Assembly (NCBI RefSeq): GCF_025152525.1
Contig: NZ_JALXXL010000003.1
Coordinates: 168,453 to 232,452, forward strand
Direction of reading: 5' to 3'
Origin: Corynebacterium sp. p3-SID1056
GTDB taxonomy: Bacteria; Actinomycetota; Actinomycetes; Mycobacteriales; Mycobacteriaceae
DNA: 64,000 bases
Position 1 is the first letter of the stretch. The number at the start of each line of letters is the position of its first letter. Below the pieces are notes generated by a model that was given only the letters and a program-made list of their open reading frames with translations, was not told where the DNA came from and ran no database searches. A program made the position numbers and the translations under genes. This document shows positions 39,750 through 52,349 of this stretch, one piece after another.

Positions 39750-40414
39750 TCCAGATCTCGGTCCGCGGCCCAGCGGGTGAGCTGGTGGCGGTTGGAGGTC
39801 TGCGTCTTGCGAAGGATATTCGACGCGTGCGTCTCCACTGTCTTCACCGAGATGAACAGCTGCTTGCCGATCTCCTTGTAGGTGTAGCCGCGGGCGAGCA
39901 GGCGCAGCACCTCGAGCTCGCGGCGGGTCAGCGCGTCGACGGCCGGGTCTTCCACCTTGACCGGCTCGCCCGCCGGGTCCTCGACCACCCCACCGGAGGC
40001 GAAGGCGTCGAGGACGAAGCCGGCCAGGCGCGGCGAGAAGTACGCATCCCCGCCGTGGACGCGGGCGACGGCCTCGGCGAGCTCCGCGCCGTCGATGTTC
40101 TTGGTCACGTAGCCGCGCGCGCCGGCGCGGATCAGGGCGATGACGTCCTCGGCGGCGTCGGACACGCTCAGGCACAGAAACTTCGCGCCCGCGTCTTCCT
40201 GCTGCATCTTCTGCACAGCGCGCAGGACCGCCAGCCCGCCGCCGTCGGGCATGTGCACGTCGAGCAGCACGACGTCCGGCGCGGTTTCACGGATACCCTC
40301 GATCGCCTCGGCGACGGTGCCGGCCTCGCCGACAATCTCGACCTTTTCCGCCAGCTCGGCGCGCACGCCGGCGCGGAAGACGGAGTGGTCATCAACTAGA
40401 AAGACGCGAACCAT
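39746..40414 (-). CDS. esrR: NarL/LuxR-family response regulator (EsrR-like)
   Basis: A 222-residue response regulator. The receiver domain carries the acidic pair (VDDH), phospho-aspartate in VVLLDVHMPDGGG and lysine in YVTKNIDGAE. The output is a LuxR-type HTH (LTRRELEVLRLLARGYTYKEI, KTVETHASNI). It lies 10 bp after the kinase gene. The set with a divergent PspC-type membrane protein next to guaA matches EsrISR of C. glutamicum, which governs a cell-envelope stress response; the name rests on this arrangement. Confidence 0.88.
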   Translation of the reverse strand: MVRVFLVDDHSVFRAGVRAELAEKVEIVGEAGTVAEAIEGIRETAPDVVLLDVHMPDGGGLAVLRAVQKMQQEDAGAKFLCLSVSDAAEDVIALIRAGARGYVTKNIDGAELAEAVARVHGGDAYFSPRLAGFVLDAFASGGVVEDPAGEPVKVEDPAVDALTRRELEVLRLLARGYTYKEIGKQLFISVKTVETHASNILRKTQTSNRHQLTRWAADRDLD

Positions 40415-40424
40415 ACCCTTAAGG

Positions 40425-41630
40425 CTAACTGCGTGACAGGGTCAGCTCTACTTCTGTGCCCTGACCCGGCGCGGAGGTGATCCGGGCAGCGCCGCCGGCG
40501 CGCTCCATGCGGCCGATGATGGAATCGCGCACGCCGTGGCGGTCCTCGGGGATCGCGTCCTGGTCGAAGCCCGCGCCGCGGTCGCGCACGAACACGCTGA
40601 GCTCGCCGCCGAGGTGCTCGGCGTAAACGTCGATGGTCTCGGTGCCGCTGTGCTTGGCGGCGTTGACCATTGCCTCGCGCGCGGCCAACACCAGCGGCTC
40701 GTTGTCCTCCGTCAGCGCCGGATCCTCGCCCACCGTGACAGGCCTGATCACCACGCCGAAGGCGTCCTCGACCTCCCCGGCCGACAGGTTGAGTGCCTGG
40801 AAGAGGGTGGACGGTTGGGATGCGGCGTGCTCGGAGGCGTCGAAAAGCCAGGCGCGAAGCTCGCGCTCCTGGCCACGCGCAAGGCGGGCGACCTCCTCGG
40901 GCTGATCCGCCTGCTTCTGAATCAGGGCGAGGGTCTGCAGCACCGAATCGTGCAGGCGGGCGGCGATCTCCGCGCGCTGATCCGCCATGGCCTTCGCCTC
41001 GCGCTCCGCGAGCAGCGATGAGGTCAGGCGCATCAGCAGCGGGATGACCAGCACGGCCACGCCGCACACCGTGACCAGGACCGAGACCACCACGCCGGTG
41101 ATCCCGGCGCGCTCGCCCAGCACCGCTATTGCGAGCACCCCGCCCATGACCAGCAACGCGCCCACCGACAGGGTAAGCACGTTGGCAGTCGAGTTCATTT
41201 CCCGGTCGTAGGCCTGCAGCGCGAGCACCGCACCAACGATGAACAGGCCCACGAAGAACACGACCGAGGTCCCCACGCCACTCGATGCCTTCAACGAGAC
41301 GAGCGCGCCCGCGATCGCCACCACCACCAGCACCAGGTTCACCACGCGTGCCCAGCCCTTCACCTTCGGCGGCTCAGGCACAAACGCAGGCTCGTCATCC
41401 GTGGGCTTCGGCTCCAGCGGGGTGGTCATCCACAGCGCAGCGTAGGCCAGCGCGCCGACGCCGCCCGCAAACGAGGCCAGGATGAAAAAGAGGCGCACCC
41501 AGCGCTCCTCTACCCCGAAATAGCGCGCCAGCCCGGAGGCGATGCCGGCGACCATAAGGTTTCGGCGACTCCGGGTAAAGCGCGGGTACAGCGCCGGTGG
41601 CTGGGCTGCATACGGGGCGGGTTTCGACAT
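40425..41630 (-). CDS. esrS: PspC-domain sensor histidine kinase (EsrS-like)
   Basis: A 401-residue kinase with an N-terminal PspC domain (YPRFTRSRRNLMVAGIASGL), then four to five membrane segments. A NarL-type dimerisation domain carries the phospho-histidine in AARLHDSVLQTLALIQ, and a C-terminal ATPase carries REAMVNAAKHSG and DRGAGFDQDA. The upstream frame to 41789 is spurious. A weak AACAAT hexamer 7 nt before the ATG at 41630 suggests a leaderless start; 41639 is an alternative. Confidence 0.88.
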   Translation of the reverse strand: MSKPAPYAAQPPALYPRFTRSRRNLMVAGIASGLARYFGVEERWVRLFFILASFAGGVGALAYAALWMTTPLEPKPTDDEPAFVPEPPKVKGWARVVNLVLVVVAIAGALVSLKASSGVGTSVVFFVGLFIVGAVLALQAYDREMNSTANVLTLSVGALLVMGGVLAIAVLGERAGITGVVVSVLVTVCGVAVLVIPLLMRLTSSLLAEREAKAMADQRAEIAARLHDSVLQTLALIQKQADQPEEVARLARGQERELRAWLFDASEHAASQPSTLFQALNLSAGEVEDAFGVVIRPVTVGEDPALTEDNEPLVLAAREAMVNAAKHSGTETIDVYAEHLGGELSVFVRDRGAGFDQDAIPEDRHGVRDSIIGRMERAGGAARITSAPGQGTEVELTLSRS

Positions 41631-41752
41631 ACCCCTCATTGTTCCACCCGCGCCCGCAAAGCAAATCGGGGACAACCCTGAGTTTCGCGCGCGGACAAAT
41701 TTCAGGGCATTTCCCGATGGTCGCGCTCCTGCGTACCGGCGATAATGGAGGC

Positions 41753-42892
41753 ATGGACACGACGAACACCTTCTCCAAGATGTGGGCAACCCGCCCGCCC
41801 CGCATCCCGAAAGACCAGGGCGGCAAAGCGGTCATCGCCGGCGTGGCAGAGGGCTTCGGCGCACGCTTCAACGTCGACCCCGTTATCATCCGCATCGCCT
41901 TCGTCGCGCTCACGCTCTGCTTCGGCGGCGGCCTCTTCCTGTATTTCTTGTGCTGGATCAACATGCCCCGCTTCGGCGTCCCGTTCAGCCCTTGGTCCGC
42001 CCTGGCGACCGGCGAAGGCAATGTCGCTCGCGAGTCGGAAACGGGCAAGGATGAGCGCAGCCTTGCAATCTGGCTCATCCTCGGCATGATCGTCTTCTTC
42101 CCCTCGCTGTCGTATGCCAGCGACGGCACCACCGTCTACAGCGCAGTACTCACCTTCGCGCTCTTCGGCCTGGGCTGGTACTTCCTCTACCAGCGCTGCC
42201 CCGAGCCGCCCGCAGGTCTGCTCGTGCCCCAGCAGGGGCGCCCGCTTGACGACGCCCACCCGTCCCCCGCCCCCGACGCCGGCACCAACACCGGCACTCC
42301 ATCCGAGAGCCCCTACGCCCAGTCAGCCACCGCGAACCTGAGCACACCGCCAGACTTCCCGCACCCGGCTGCCCCGCCGGAGTGGGACCCGCTGGGCGCG
42401 GCCCCGGGCCTGTGGCATCTGCCGGACCCAAACATCGGCACCGAGGATTCCACCAAGAAGTCCCGGCGCGGTCCCTGGATCGCCGTCGCTGTGGTGCTCG
42501 GCGTGCTCGTACTCGGCGCAGTCTCTGCTTTCTTCGGCCTGTTCGCCTTCAGCTCCACCGAGAGCAACGATGACAGCGGGGCGTTCGACGGGTCGGACGT
42601 CACCGTGACGCGCGAAACCGACCTGGCTGATGTCACCGAAGACATGGGCGACGTCAAGGTGGATTACCGCGACCTCGGACCGCTCGACCAGGAGCGCAAC
42701 GTCGCGGTGAGCAGCGACATCGGCAACGTGGAGGTGGTCCTGCCCAAAAACGTCCCGGTGAAGGTCTACTGCTCGGCCGACCTTGGCTCGACCGACTGCC
42801 CAACCGACACGGTCAACGCCGAAGCCCCGGGCAAGACGCTGAGCATCGACGCCACGACAAACATCGGTAACGTCACCGTCCGCGAGCCTTAA
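41753..42892 (+). CDS. esrI: PspC-domain membrane protein (EsrI-like inhibitor)
   Basis: A 379-residue protein divergent from esrSR. An N-terminal PspC domain (residues 20-75, GKAVIAGVAEGFGARFNVDP) is followed by further membrane segments near 105-145. A long Pro-rich loop and one late membrane segment (about 245-268) precede a C-terminal LiaF-like beta domain (RNVAVSSDIGNVEVVLP, NIGNVTV). In EsrISR systems this protein holds the kinase inactive without envelope stress. GATAAT (41741-41746) is 6 nt before the ATG, which fixes the start. Confidence 0.86.
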   Translation: MDTTNTFSKMWATRPPRIPKDQGGKAVIAGVAEGFGARFNVDPVIIRIAFVALTLCFGGGLFLYFLCWINMPRFGVPFSPWSALATGEGNVARESETGKDERSLAIWLILGMIVFFPSLSYASDGTTVYSAVLTFALFGLGWYFLYQRCPEPPAGLLVPQQGRPLDDAHPSPAPDAGTNTGTPSESPYAQSATANLSTPPDFPHPAAPPEWDPLGAAPGLWHLPDPNIGTEDSTKKSRRGPWIAVAVVLGVLVLGAVSAFFGLFAFSSTESNDDSGAFDGSDVTVTRETDLADVTEDMGDVKVDYRDLGPLDQERNVAVSSDIGNVEVVLPKNVPVKVYCSADLGSTDCPTDTVNAEAPGKTLSIDATTNIGNVTVREP

Positions 42893-42907
42893 GGTCCCCG
42901 CAACGCG

Positions 42908-42949
42908 AAGCGCCGCCTCCCTGCAAGTTCTGCAAGGCAGGCGGCGCTT
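42908..42949. terminator. Bidirectional terminator between esrI and guaA
   Basis: AAGCGCCGCCT (42908-42918) pairs with AGGCGGCGCTT (42939-42949), extended inward by CTGCA/TGCA. Both strands end in short T runs. The flanking genes are convergent. Confidence 0.85.
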
Positions 42950-42964
42950 TCGCCGAGGCGGGAG

Positions 42965-44518
<1,554 letters not shown>

Positions 44519-44543
44519 GGGACAGATTCTAGCCCACTGTCCC
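44519..44543. promoter_or_regulatory. Palindrome over the guaA -10 region
   Basis: Perfect inverted repeat GGGACAG-N11-CTGTCCC. It starts at the base before the guaA GTG and encloses the TAGAAT -10. It also lies 18 bp after the stop of the surface-protein gene, so a terminator role for that gene is the alternative; there is no T-tract. Confidence 0.65.
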
Positions 44544-44561
44544 CTCGCGCGACGACGCAGC

Positions 44562-47500
44562 CTACTCCGCGGTCGTCGACCCTATCTGCCCCTGCGCCTG
44601 GCCCGCCGCAAGCACAATGCTCAGCGCAACAATACTGGTCGCCACCACAGTGCCCGCGGCGGCAGCCCCGCCCAAGTTGAACCCCGAACCAGCCAGCGCA
44701 TCGTCCAGCGGGCGCACCACCTCGGGCGGCAGCGCGCGCAGCTGCGCGTCCAGCTGATCCAGCGCAGGCGTCAGCCCCGGCACCGCGGTTTGCTGCGCCA
44801 GGGCAATCGGCATCAGCAGCAACAGCGGGCTCGCCGCCGCAGCAAGCGCCATGCTTATCGACGCCCCACTCGAGCCCTTCCCGGACCCCACCCCACTCAA
44901 GGACGGCTGGTCAGGGGCGTCCGACGCAGTCGGCGCAGTCGGCACAGTCGGTGCAGTCGGTGCCGCGGGGGTCGCCGACGTCGCGGTCGTTGACGTCGTT
45001 GACGTCGTGGCGGGGGTCGTCTCCCGAGGCGCAGCGGTCGAGGTGGACTCCCGCGGCGTCTGGCGTGGTGCCGTCGTTGGAGCCGTCGTCGGTGCCAGGG
45101 TCGTGCTGCGAGTCGTCTCCGCCGGCTGCGCCGGGGCGCTCGTCGGCTCGGTCGTCGGCGCTGCGCTCGGCACAGGCGCCGTCGACGTCGACTGCACCGC
45201 CTCACCCTGCGTTGCCTCCGCGTGGAACGCCACGTCCCTGCGGCTGCCATCCGGGAACGACAGCGAGACCTTCACGGCTGTGCGCTCGCTGAGCGCGGCG
45301 GAAGCTGGTGGGGTCAGGGTGACGGTGCCGGCGGCGTCGACAAGCGTGATGCCCCACTCGCTGGGACCAGTCACTGAGACGACCGTGCCCGCAGGCAGCG
45401 GATCGCCCACGTTCGACGAGCGCAGCTGTGTACCGCGCGGTCCGGTGACGTCCTCCCACTTCAACGTGAGGCTGTCGGCGAGCGAGCTGACACGCACCGT
45501 CACCGTCTGCGTGTCGGTGCTGCCGTCGCGATAGGTCGCGGTGATGCGCAAGCGCGCCGTCTCCCCTGCTTTCGCGTCGTGCGCCGGGGTCACGCGGACG
45601 GTGTCGCCGTCGGCGTGAGTGGTCCACGACGGGGCGTCGAGAAGCGATGCCTCGACCACCGCATCGGCGGGCAGCGTGCCGCCGGAGTTTTCCACCGCGA
45701 TCTGCTCGCCGCGCGGGGCGGAGGATGCGGCCCATGACGGGGCGAAAAGCTCGCTGACCGTGCGCACCGTCACCGGGATCTCGACGACGCGGACGTCGCC
45801 GCGGCCGTCCTCGACGCGCACCGGTACCGTCGTCTCTCCGGCCGGCAGCGAGGTGCCCGGGTGTAGCACGACTTCCCCGTCGGGGGCAACCTGTGCCCAC
45901 TCGGGCGTGGTCGCGGCCCGCGCGAACTTCACGTTGCGCACGCCTGGTGCCGGCACCGTCACGGACTCGCCGCGGGTCACCGTTTGGCGCGGATAGGACA
46001 CGGCGTCGACGGCATCGCCCTCGGGCGCAACCACGGTGAGGGTGAACTGGTCAGTGTCGAAGCTCGCAGGCAGCGCTTCGGTGGAATCGGGATAGCGCGT
46101 GGTCACTGTGAAGGTCGCGGTCGTGCCCACCGGGACAGTCTCCGGGGCGGTGACCTCGATGGTGCCGTCCGCGCCTACCGTGGCCGCAAAACCCTCAGCG
46201 TCGGTATCCACCGTCACCTGCGCCCCGTCCAGGAGCGTGCCTACCTGCGGCACGTGCAGCTGGGTCGTGCCGCGCGTGAAGGTCGCATCACTCCACTGCG
46301 GCTGCGCGGTAGAAGCCAGCGGCGCAACGTGCACCGGCACGACAAACTCTGGTGATACAGTGCCATCCTGGAACTTCACTTGCATGGGCACCTCGTGGTC
46401 CCCGACGTGCTCCGGTGCGCTCGGGCGCGCCACGATCTGCCCCCTGCCGGCGTCAACGCTGACCCAGTCGGTGTAGCTCGCACCGTCGCCGTCCAGCACC
46501 ACAAACTCCGCGCCCTCGGGCTGCTCCGGCAACCCCTCGATCCCTTCCGAATCGAACGTGGGCAGCGGGGTCGCCGCCTCGCGCCCTGTGACCGTCGATA
46601 TGCCGTTGACCGGGCGGACGACGTAGTTGTCGTTGTCCGGCAGTGCATTAAAGAAGACATACAGCGGCACCACGTCCCACACGTCGGCCGTCGACCACGT
46701 GAACTGCTGTCCGTCGCGCGGCGACCACCGGAAGCGAATCGGCACGTGGCCCCCAACGAAACCCTGCGCGCCAAGCTCGGCCAACTTCTTCTGCGCGTGG
46801 ATTCGCAGCTCCTGGAACTCGCCTGCCTCATCGGTGATGACCTCGGTAGTCACGTATTTCGGGTCAAGCAACGGGTTTTCGTCATTTGGCTGCGGCTCCA
46901 CGGTCAGATCTGCGTCCCACACCCCGCTTGGCCAATAGCCAAGTGTTTCCCGCTCCGTGCACTGCACGTCTTCCGCCCCTGGTTTCTCCCCGCACGTGAC
47001 TTGTGGGTCCTTCCAGGAAATATCCTCGCGCGTCAACGTGAGCGTCTGCCCCGGAGTCAGGTGCAGCGGTCGGCGGGGAAAGCGCGGCTCCTCCAGCGTC
47101 GCCGGATTGTTGTACGCGTGGTAGTTCTCCCAGCTATCAAACAGCGCGACGGAAATGTACTGCGTCCACGGCCTCCCGTCCGGGAAGAGCACGTCCACCT
47201 TCAGCGTGTAGAGCTGCTCCTTCACGTCAGTCTTGTTGTACCGCAGCTTCAGAAAGTTCGTGATGTCTTCAGTAATGCTCACCTGGCCCGTGTCCGGGTG
47301 CACCTCCAGCCACTCCGGGCCTGCCACCTTCCTGTACTTCACGCCCGCAGGCGGGGCCACCAGCTGGTACTCGGGGGAAAACTTCGCGTACACCGGGGCG
47401 CGAAACGCCGCCCCTCTACTCGCGTCGGGGCGCACAACGTAGAGCCAGTTGCCAAACTCGGGACGATAAGACGCGAAGAGCGGGTACTTCCGCTCCCCCG

Positions 47501-47657
47501 TTTCCTGCGCGGCAGCCTCCGTCGGCGAGCCGCCGATCAAGATCTCGTTGCCGCTGCTTTGCTCCTGGGCTGCGCTTGCCGACGGCACCACACCGGCGGC
47601 GCACAACACGCACGTCGTCAACACAGCAAGCGCAGAACGCGCGACCCGGGAGTGCAT
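44562..47657 (-). CDS. Rib/alpha-like repeat surface protein
   Basis: A 1031-residue secreted protein. A signal peptide (cut near residue 30) is followed by an N-terminal region of about 400 residues containing a [16 protein letters not shown] strand. About four Ig-like Rib/YPDG-type repeats of 85-95 residues follow, each with a TRG/PRG start and a YPDST, YRDGST or FPDGSR turn. Then come a Thr/Pro/Ala-rich linker, a hydrophobic segment ([12 protein letters not shown]) and a terminal membrane segment. There is no LPxTG sorting signal. It probably acts in adhesion or wall association. A GGAGAAGAAGG ribosome site precedes the ATG. Confidence 0.85.
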   Translation of the reverse strand: MHSRVARSALAVLTTCVLCAAGVVPSASAAQEQSSGNEILIGGSPTEAAAQETGERKYPLFASYRPEFGNWLYVVRPDASRGAAFRAPVYAKFSPEYQLVAPPAGVKYRKVAGPEWLEVHPDTGQVSITEDITNFLKLRYNKTDVKEQLYTLKVDVLFPDGRPWTQYISVALFDSWENYHAYNNPATLEEPRFPRRPLHLTPGQTLTLTREDISWKDPQVTCGEKPGAEDVQCTERETLGYWPSGVWDADLTVEPQPNDENPLLDPKYVTTEVITDEAGEFQELRIHAQKKLAELGAQGFVGGHVPIRFRWSPRDGQQFTWSTADVWDVVPLYVFFNALPDNDNYVVRPVNGISTVTGREAATPLPTFDSEGIEGLPEQPEGAEFVVLDGDGASYTDWVSVDAGRGQIVARPSAPEHVGDHEVPMQVKFQDGTVSPEFVVPVHVAPLASTAQPQWSDATFTRGTTQLHVPQVGTLLDGAQVTVDTDAEGFAATVGADGTIEVTAPETVPVGTTATFTVTTRYPDSTEALPASFDTDQFTLTVVAPEGDAVDAVSYPRQTVTRGESVTVPAPGVRNVKFARAATTPEWAQVAPDGEVVLHPGTSLPAGETTVPVRVEDGRGDVRVVEIPVTVRTVSELFAPSWAASSAPRGEQIAVENSGGTLPADAVVEASLLDAPSWTTHADGDTVRVTPAHDAKAGETARLRITATYRDGSTDTQTVTVRVSSLADSLTLKWEDVTGPRGTQLRSSNVGDPLPAGTVVSVTGPSEWGITLVDAAGTVTLTPPASAALSERTAVKVSLSFPDGSRRDVAFHAEATQGEAVQSTSTAPVPSAAPTTEPTSAPAQPAETTRSTTLAPTTAPTTAPRQTPRESTSTAAPRETTPATTSTTSTTATSATPAAPTAPTVPTAPTASDAPDQPSLSGVGSGKGSSGASISMALAAAASPLLLLMPIALAQQTAVPGLTPALDQLDAQLRALPPEVVRPLDDALAGSGFNLGGAAAAGTVVATSIVALSIVLAAGQAQGQIGSTTAE
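44853..44865 (+). repeat. 13-mer GCTTATCGACGCC, copy 6
   Basis: Exact copy on the strand opposite to the surface-protein gene, again reading ATA in that gene. Confidence 0.95.
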
Positions 47658-47726
47658 CCTTCTTCTCCTACTCTTCAGGCGTCGACCATCTATAAAATTT
47701 AGTAGGAGTTGGCCTCAAACACCATT

Positions 47727-47756
47727 GAAGGCTGCGGTGTCACCACCACAGCCTTC
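47727..47756 (-). terminator. Hairpin after the PAS-domain gene
   Basis: GAAGGCTG-c-GGTG paired with CACC-a-CAGCCTTC, 16-45 bp past the stop of the gene at 47772-49064. No T-tract, so a weak or factor-dependent terminator. Confidence 0.5.
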
Positions 47757-47771
47757 CGCTCGCTTCGCCGC

Positions 47772-49064
47772 CTAAAACACTGCTTTGCGCAGGCGCTCAA
47801 GCGCCTCGTGCACGCCTTCCACCGAGGGGTCCTCGTCGAGATCCCGCGAGGACAGCTGCAGCTGTTCAATGGACGCGTCTGCGGCCTGGATCGCGTGCTC
47901 GACCTGAGTGACCAGCGGGTCAATGTTCTCGCCGAAGGGCTGCTTTGCCGTGGACTGCGACCAGCGGCGAATCATCTCCAGTGGCATCTTGGTCAGCTCC
48001 GAGATGGAGTTGACCTTCAGCTCGACGCGGTTGGCAAGCGAGGAGTGCAAGAAGACTGCGTTGTCCATGTCGCGCAGCGCGAACTCCATCGCCTCGTAGA
48101 GCATGCGCATCGACTCGATGCGGTCCTCCTCCGCAGAGAAGGTCGCCGTCTGTGCTGCCTGGAGACGCGCCAGGGCAATCGCGGTACGCGCCTTCGCCGC
48201 ACGGCCCTGCAGCTCCTCGGCCACCTCTGCCAGCGACTGCGCGTTCTCGTCGATAATGCCGCGCATCGTCGCCCAGACCTGCAGCGGGGCGAGCAGCAGC
48301 GTGCGCGACGCGCCCTCGGCGACGACCTTTTCCATCTCGCCCTTGACCTGGTTGGTCACCGAGTTCTCCTGCATCAGCGTCTCGCAGGCGACCAAAAGCT
48401 CCTCAGCGGACTGCTTAATCGAGGTCTGGATGCCCATGAAGATCTCCAGCTCCTTGTACAGGGCGGCAGTCGCCTCGTACACCTCGCCTTCGCCTTCCGG
48501 CAGGACGAAGCCGGCCTCCTCGCGGGCCGCAACCTCGGCGGGGAGAACTTCCGACATGAATGCGTCGTAGTCCGGGACGAGCTCACAGATTCGAGCCCAG
48601 CCCAATTGCGCGCGGCGACGGCGGCCTACACCGTCGCGCTTGGCCTGGTGCTCGACGATGTTGGCTTCCTGGTACACCTCCGCAGCGACCTGGAAGTAAT
48701 CCGTCATTGGACGGGTGCGCACCGACAGGTAGTGCCCGTCCGACAGCGGTGTGACCGTGGCTAGCACGTCATAGGCGGAGCCACTCTTGGCCAGGTTGCG
48801 CACATACCCGACGAAGGGCTTGCCGGCCTCGATCCAGTCCCACATGGCCTTGAACACGCCGCCCGGCATCTCTACTTGGCGGATGAGATTGTGCGGCTTG
48901 CCGATCATCTCTTCCCACGGATATTGGGCATAATGCATGAACACTTCGTTCACGTCGGTCATAATGCCCTTGGCATCGGTGACCGAGAAGAAGATGTCAT
49001 CTACCGCAACCAGGTGCTGTGGACCGTCGGTCACATCCCGGTCAATAATCACGTCGTAGGCCAT
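47772..49064 (-). CDS. Aer-type PAS sensor protein with long helical C-terminal region
   Basis: A 430-residue soluble protein. Residues 15-125 form a PAS domain of the Aer/FAD type (NEVFMHYAQYPWEEMIGKPH, then RQVEMPGGVFKAMWDWIEAGKPFVGYVRNLAKSG by position about 65-97). A helical region of about 290 residues follows, with no membrane segment, HAMP, kinase, GGDEF or HTH seen. Corynebacteria are non-motile and no chemotaxis gene is nearby. The ATG is 8 nt after TAGATT (49073-49078). A redox or oxygen sensor with an unknown partner is the best guess. Confidence 0.75.
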   Translation of the reverse strand: MAYDVIIDRDVTDGPQHLVAVDDIFFSVTDAKGIMTDVNEVFMHYAQYPWEEMIGKPHNLIRQVEMPGGVFKAMWDWIEAGKPFVGYVRNLAKSGSAYDVLATVTPLSDGHYLSVRTRPMTDYFQVAAEVYQEANIVEHQAKRDGVGRRRRAQLGWARICELVPDYDAFMSEVLPAEVAAREEAGFVLPEGEGEVYEATAALYKELEIFMGIQTSIKQSAEELLVACETLMQENSVTNQVKGEMEKVVAEGASRTLLLAPLQVWATMRGIIDENAQSLAEVAEELQGRAAKARTAIALARLQAAQTATFSAEEDRIESMRMLYEAMEFALRDMDNAVFLHSSLANRVELKVNSISELTKMPLEMIRRWSQSTAKQPFGENIDPLVTQVEHAIQAADASIEQLQLSSRDLDEDPSVEGVHEALERLRKAVF

Positions 49065-49099
49065 GATTACATAATCTAGCAGGAACTAACAGGATCTTT

Positions 49100-50245
49100 T
49101 TATTTTCGGACCGTCAAGCTCACCTTTTGGAAAGATTTCGGGTCCTCGTAACCGCACTTGGCCATGATGCGACGCAGACCACCCACCAGGTTCATCGTCC
49201 CGTGCGGGTCGTGCGAAGGTCCGTGCAGCACGGTCTGCAGCGGTTCGCGCTGCTCCGCGAGCACCACCTGGCGCATCTCGCCACGCGGGAAACGCGGGTG
49301 CGCGATCGCGGACTCCCAGTACATGCCCTCGCCCGAAGCCTCGACGGCGCGGGCCAGCGGCTCGCCGAGCATCACCGCGTCCGCGCCCACACCGAGCGCG
49401 ACGGCGATCTGGCCTGAGGATTGCACGGGCGCGTTCGCAATGACGTGTACGTAACGCCCGCCCGTCTCGTCCAGATAGTCGCGTCGCGCCGCGGCGACGT
49501 CGGCGATCGCGGTGGCCAGTGGCACGTCCAGCGACATGCTCTGGTTCGACTGCCCCGAGCCCACGATCACGCCGGCGGCGCCAGAACGCATGAGGTGCAT
49601 CGCGGTGCTGTAGTCGAACACGCCACCGGCGATTACTGGCACGTCCAGCGTGCCAATGAACTCCTTGAGGTTCAGCGGCTCGCCGCCTTGCTGCACGTGC
49701 TCTGCGGAGATGATCGTGCCCTGGATGAACAGGAGCTCAGCCCCGGCCTTGACCAGCTGCGGTGCTAGCTCGCGCGCGTTCTGCGGGCTTACGCGCACCG
49801 CCACGGTCGCGCCCGAGTCGCGCACGCGCGCCATGTGCTCGGCGAACAGGTCCATATCCAGTGGTGCCTGGTGCAGCTCCTGCAGGATTGCGGTGGCGTC
49901 GGACTGCGACTTCAGCAGCGACTCCAAGTCGTCCCACTCAATACTTGCTGCGCCAATGACTCGCTTGACCGCATCCGAGAAAGAGGCGTGGCGCCCCAAC
50001 AGCCCCTCGGCATTGAGCACGCCGAGGCCGCCCTGCTTGCCCATTTCAATGACAAACTCGGGGCTTGCCAGCGCGTCCGTGGGGTGCGAGACCAGCGGCA
50101 CGTCGAAGCTGTAGGCGTCAATGTGCCAGGTGGTGTCCACCACCTTGGAAGAACGCGTGCGGCGCGCGGGCACGAGCGAGAGATCGTGCAGATCGTAGGC
50201 CGCGCGGGCCTCGCGCCCTTTACCTATTTCGACATATTCGTGCAT
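49100..50245 (-). CDS. guaB3: GuaB3-type IMP dehydrogenase-family protein
   Basis: A 381-residue TIM-barrel protein of the IMPDH/GMP-reductase superfamily, actinobacterial GuaB3 type, directly downstream of guaB2. It lacks CBS domains. The N-terminal KGREARAAYDLHDLSLVPARRTRS matches the subfamily. The canonical IMPDH loop with catalytic cysteine (GPGSICTTR in guaB2) is not present in that form; the segment reads MRSGAAGVIVGSGQ. Its activity is therefore uncertain. An AGGAG ribosome site precedes it in the 18-bp gap after guaB2. Confidence 0.9.
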   Translation of the reverse strand: MHEYVEIGKGREARAAYDLHDLSLVPARRTRSSKVVDTTWHIDAYSFDVPLVSHPTDALASPEFVIEMGKQGGLGVLNAEGLLGRHASFSDAVKRVIGAASIEWDDLESLLKSQSDATAILQELHQAPLDMDLFAEHMARVRDSGATVAVRVSPQNARELAPQLVKAGAELLFIQGTIISAEHVQQGGEPLNLKEFIGTLDVPVIAGGVFDYSTAMHLMRSGAAGVIVGSGQSNQSMSLDVPLATAIADVAAARRDYLDETGGRYVHVIANAPVQSSGQIAVALGVGADAVMLGEPLARAVEASGEGMYWESAIAHPRFPRGEMRQVVLAEQREPLQTVLHGPSHDPHGTMNLVGGLRRIMAKCGYEDPKSFQKVSLTVRK

Positions 50246-50263
50246 GGTTGTTACAGCTCACTC

Positions 50264-51847
<1,584 letters not shown>

Positions 51848-51876
51848 TCACCCCGGCTTGCACCTAGGCGGGGGAA

Positions 51877-51905
51877 TTGGCAGGGACTGAAAAAGCACAT
51901 AGTGT
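51877..51905 (+). promoter_or_regulatory. Promoter of the DUF5319 gene
   Basis: TTGGCA (51877-51882), a 17-bp spacer, TAGTGT (51900-51905), then 7 nt to the GTG at 51913. A textbook leaderless layout. Confidence 0.75.
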
Positions 51906-51912
51906 GGGTGGC

Positions 51913-52284
51913 GTGAACTTTGATGACATGATGCCCCAGGATCCGTTCGCGGACGATCCGAATGATCCGGCGTCGTTTATTGAGGATGACGCATTGCCGG
52001 AGCCGCTCTCCCTGCAGGAGCGCCATGATGTCATGCGCGACTTGCAGTACGTGCGCGATTGCAAGGAGCTTCTGCGCCCGCGCGGTATCCGCGGTATCTA
52101 CTTCATGTGCGAGGACTGCGACCAGTGGCACTACTACGACTGGGACATCATGGAGCAAAACATGCTGGCCACCCTGCGCAATCAGCTGCCGGCCGTGCAT
52201 GAGCCGAGCGCGGAGATCGCCTACGACGCCTACGTGTCCTGGGATTATGCCTTAGGCTTCCTCGACGGCCTCGAGGCACACTAA
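51913..52284 (+). CDS. DUF5319 protein
   Basis: A 123-residue acidic cytoplasmic protein, DUF5319 family, found beside sigD/guaB2 in many actinobacteria. It carries an acidic N terminus (DDMMPQDPFADDPNDPASF) and a CEDCDQWHYYDWDIM segment with a CxxC that could bind metal. Nothing is known of its role. The GTG at 51913 is fixed by the -10 position. It is divergent from guaB2 and ends before a strong terminator. Confidence 0.85.
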   Translation: MNFDDMMPQDPFADDPNDPASFIEDDALPEPLSLQERHDVMRDLQYVRDCKELLRPRGIRGIYFMCEDCDQWHYYDWDIMEQNMLATLRNQLPAVHEPSAEIAYDAYVSWDYALGFLDGLEAH

Positions 52285-52290
52285 GCACCC

Positions 52291-52303
52291 GCTTATCGAC
52301 GCC
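52291..52303 (+). repeat. 13-mer GCTTATCGACGCC, copy 7
   Basis: Exact copy in the intergenic region after the DUF5319 gene, 11 bp before the terminator stem. Confidence 0.95.
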
Positions 52304-52313
52304 GCACTCCCCC

Positions 52314-52340
52314 AGCCCCGCGCTTTTGCGCGGGGCTTTG
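52314..52340. terminator. Terminator between DUF5319 and rsdA genes
   Basis: AGCCCCGCGC (52314-52323), TTTT loop, GCGCGGGGCT (52328-52337), then TTGCGTTTG. It lies between convergent genes and may serve both. Confidence 0.8.
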
Positions 52341-52349
52341 CGTTTGTCT

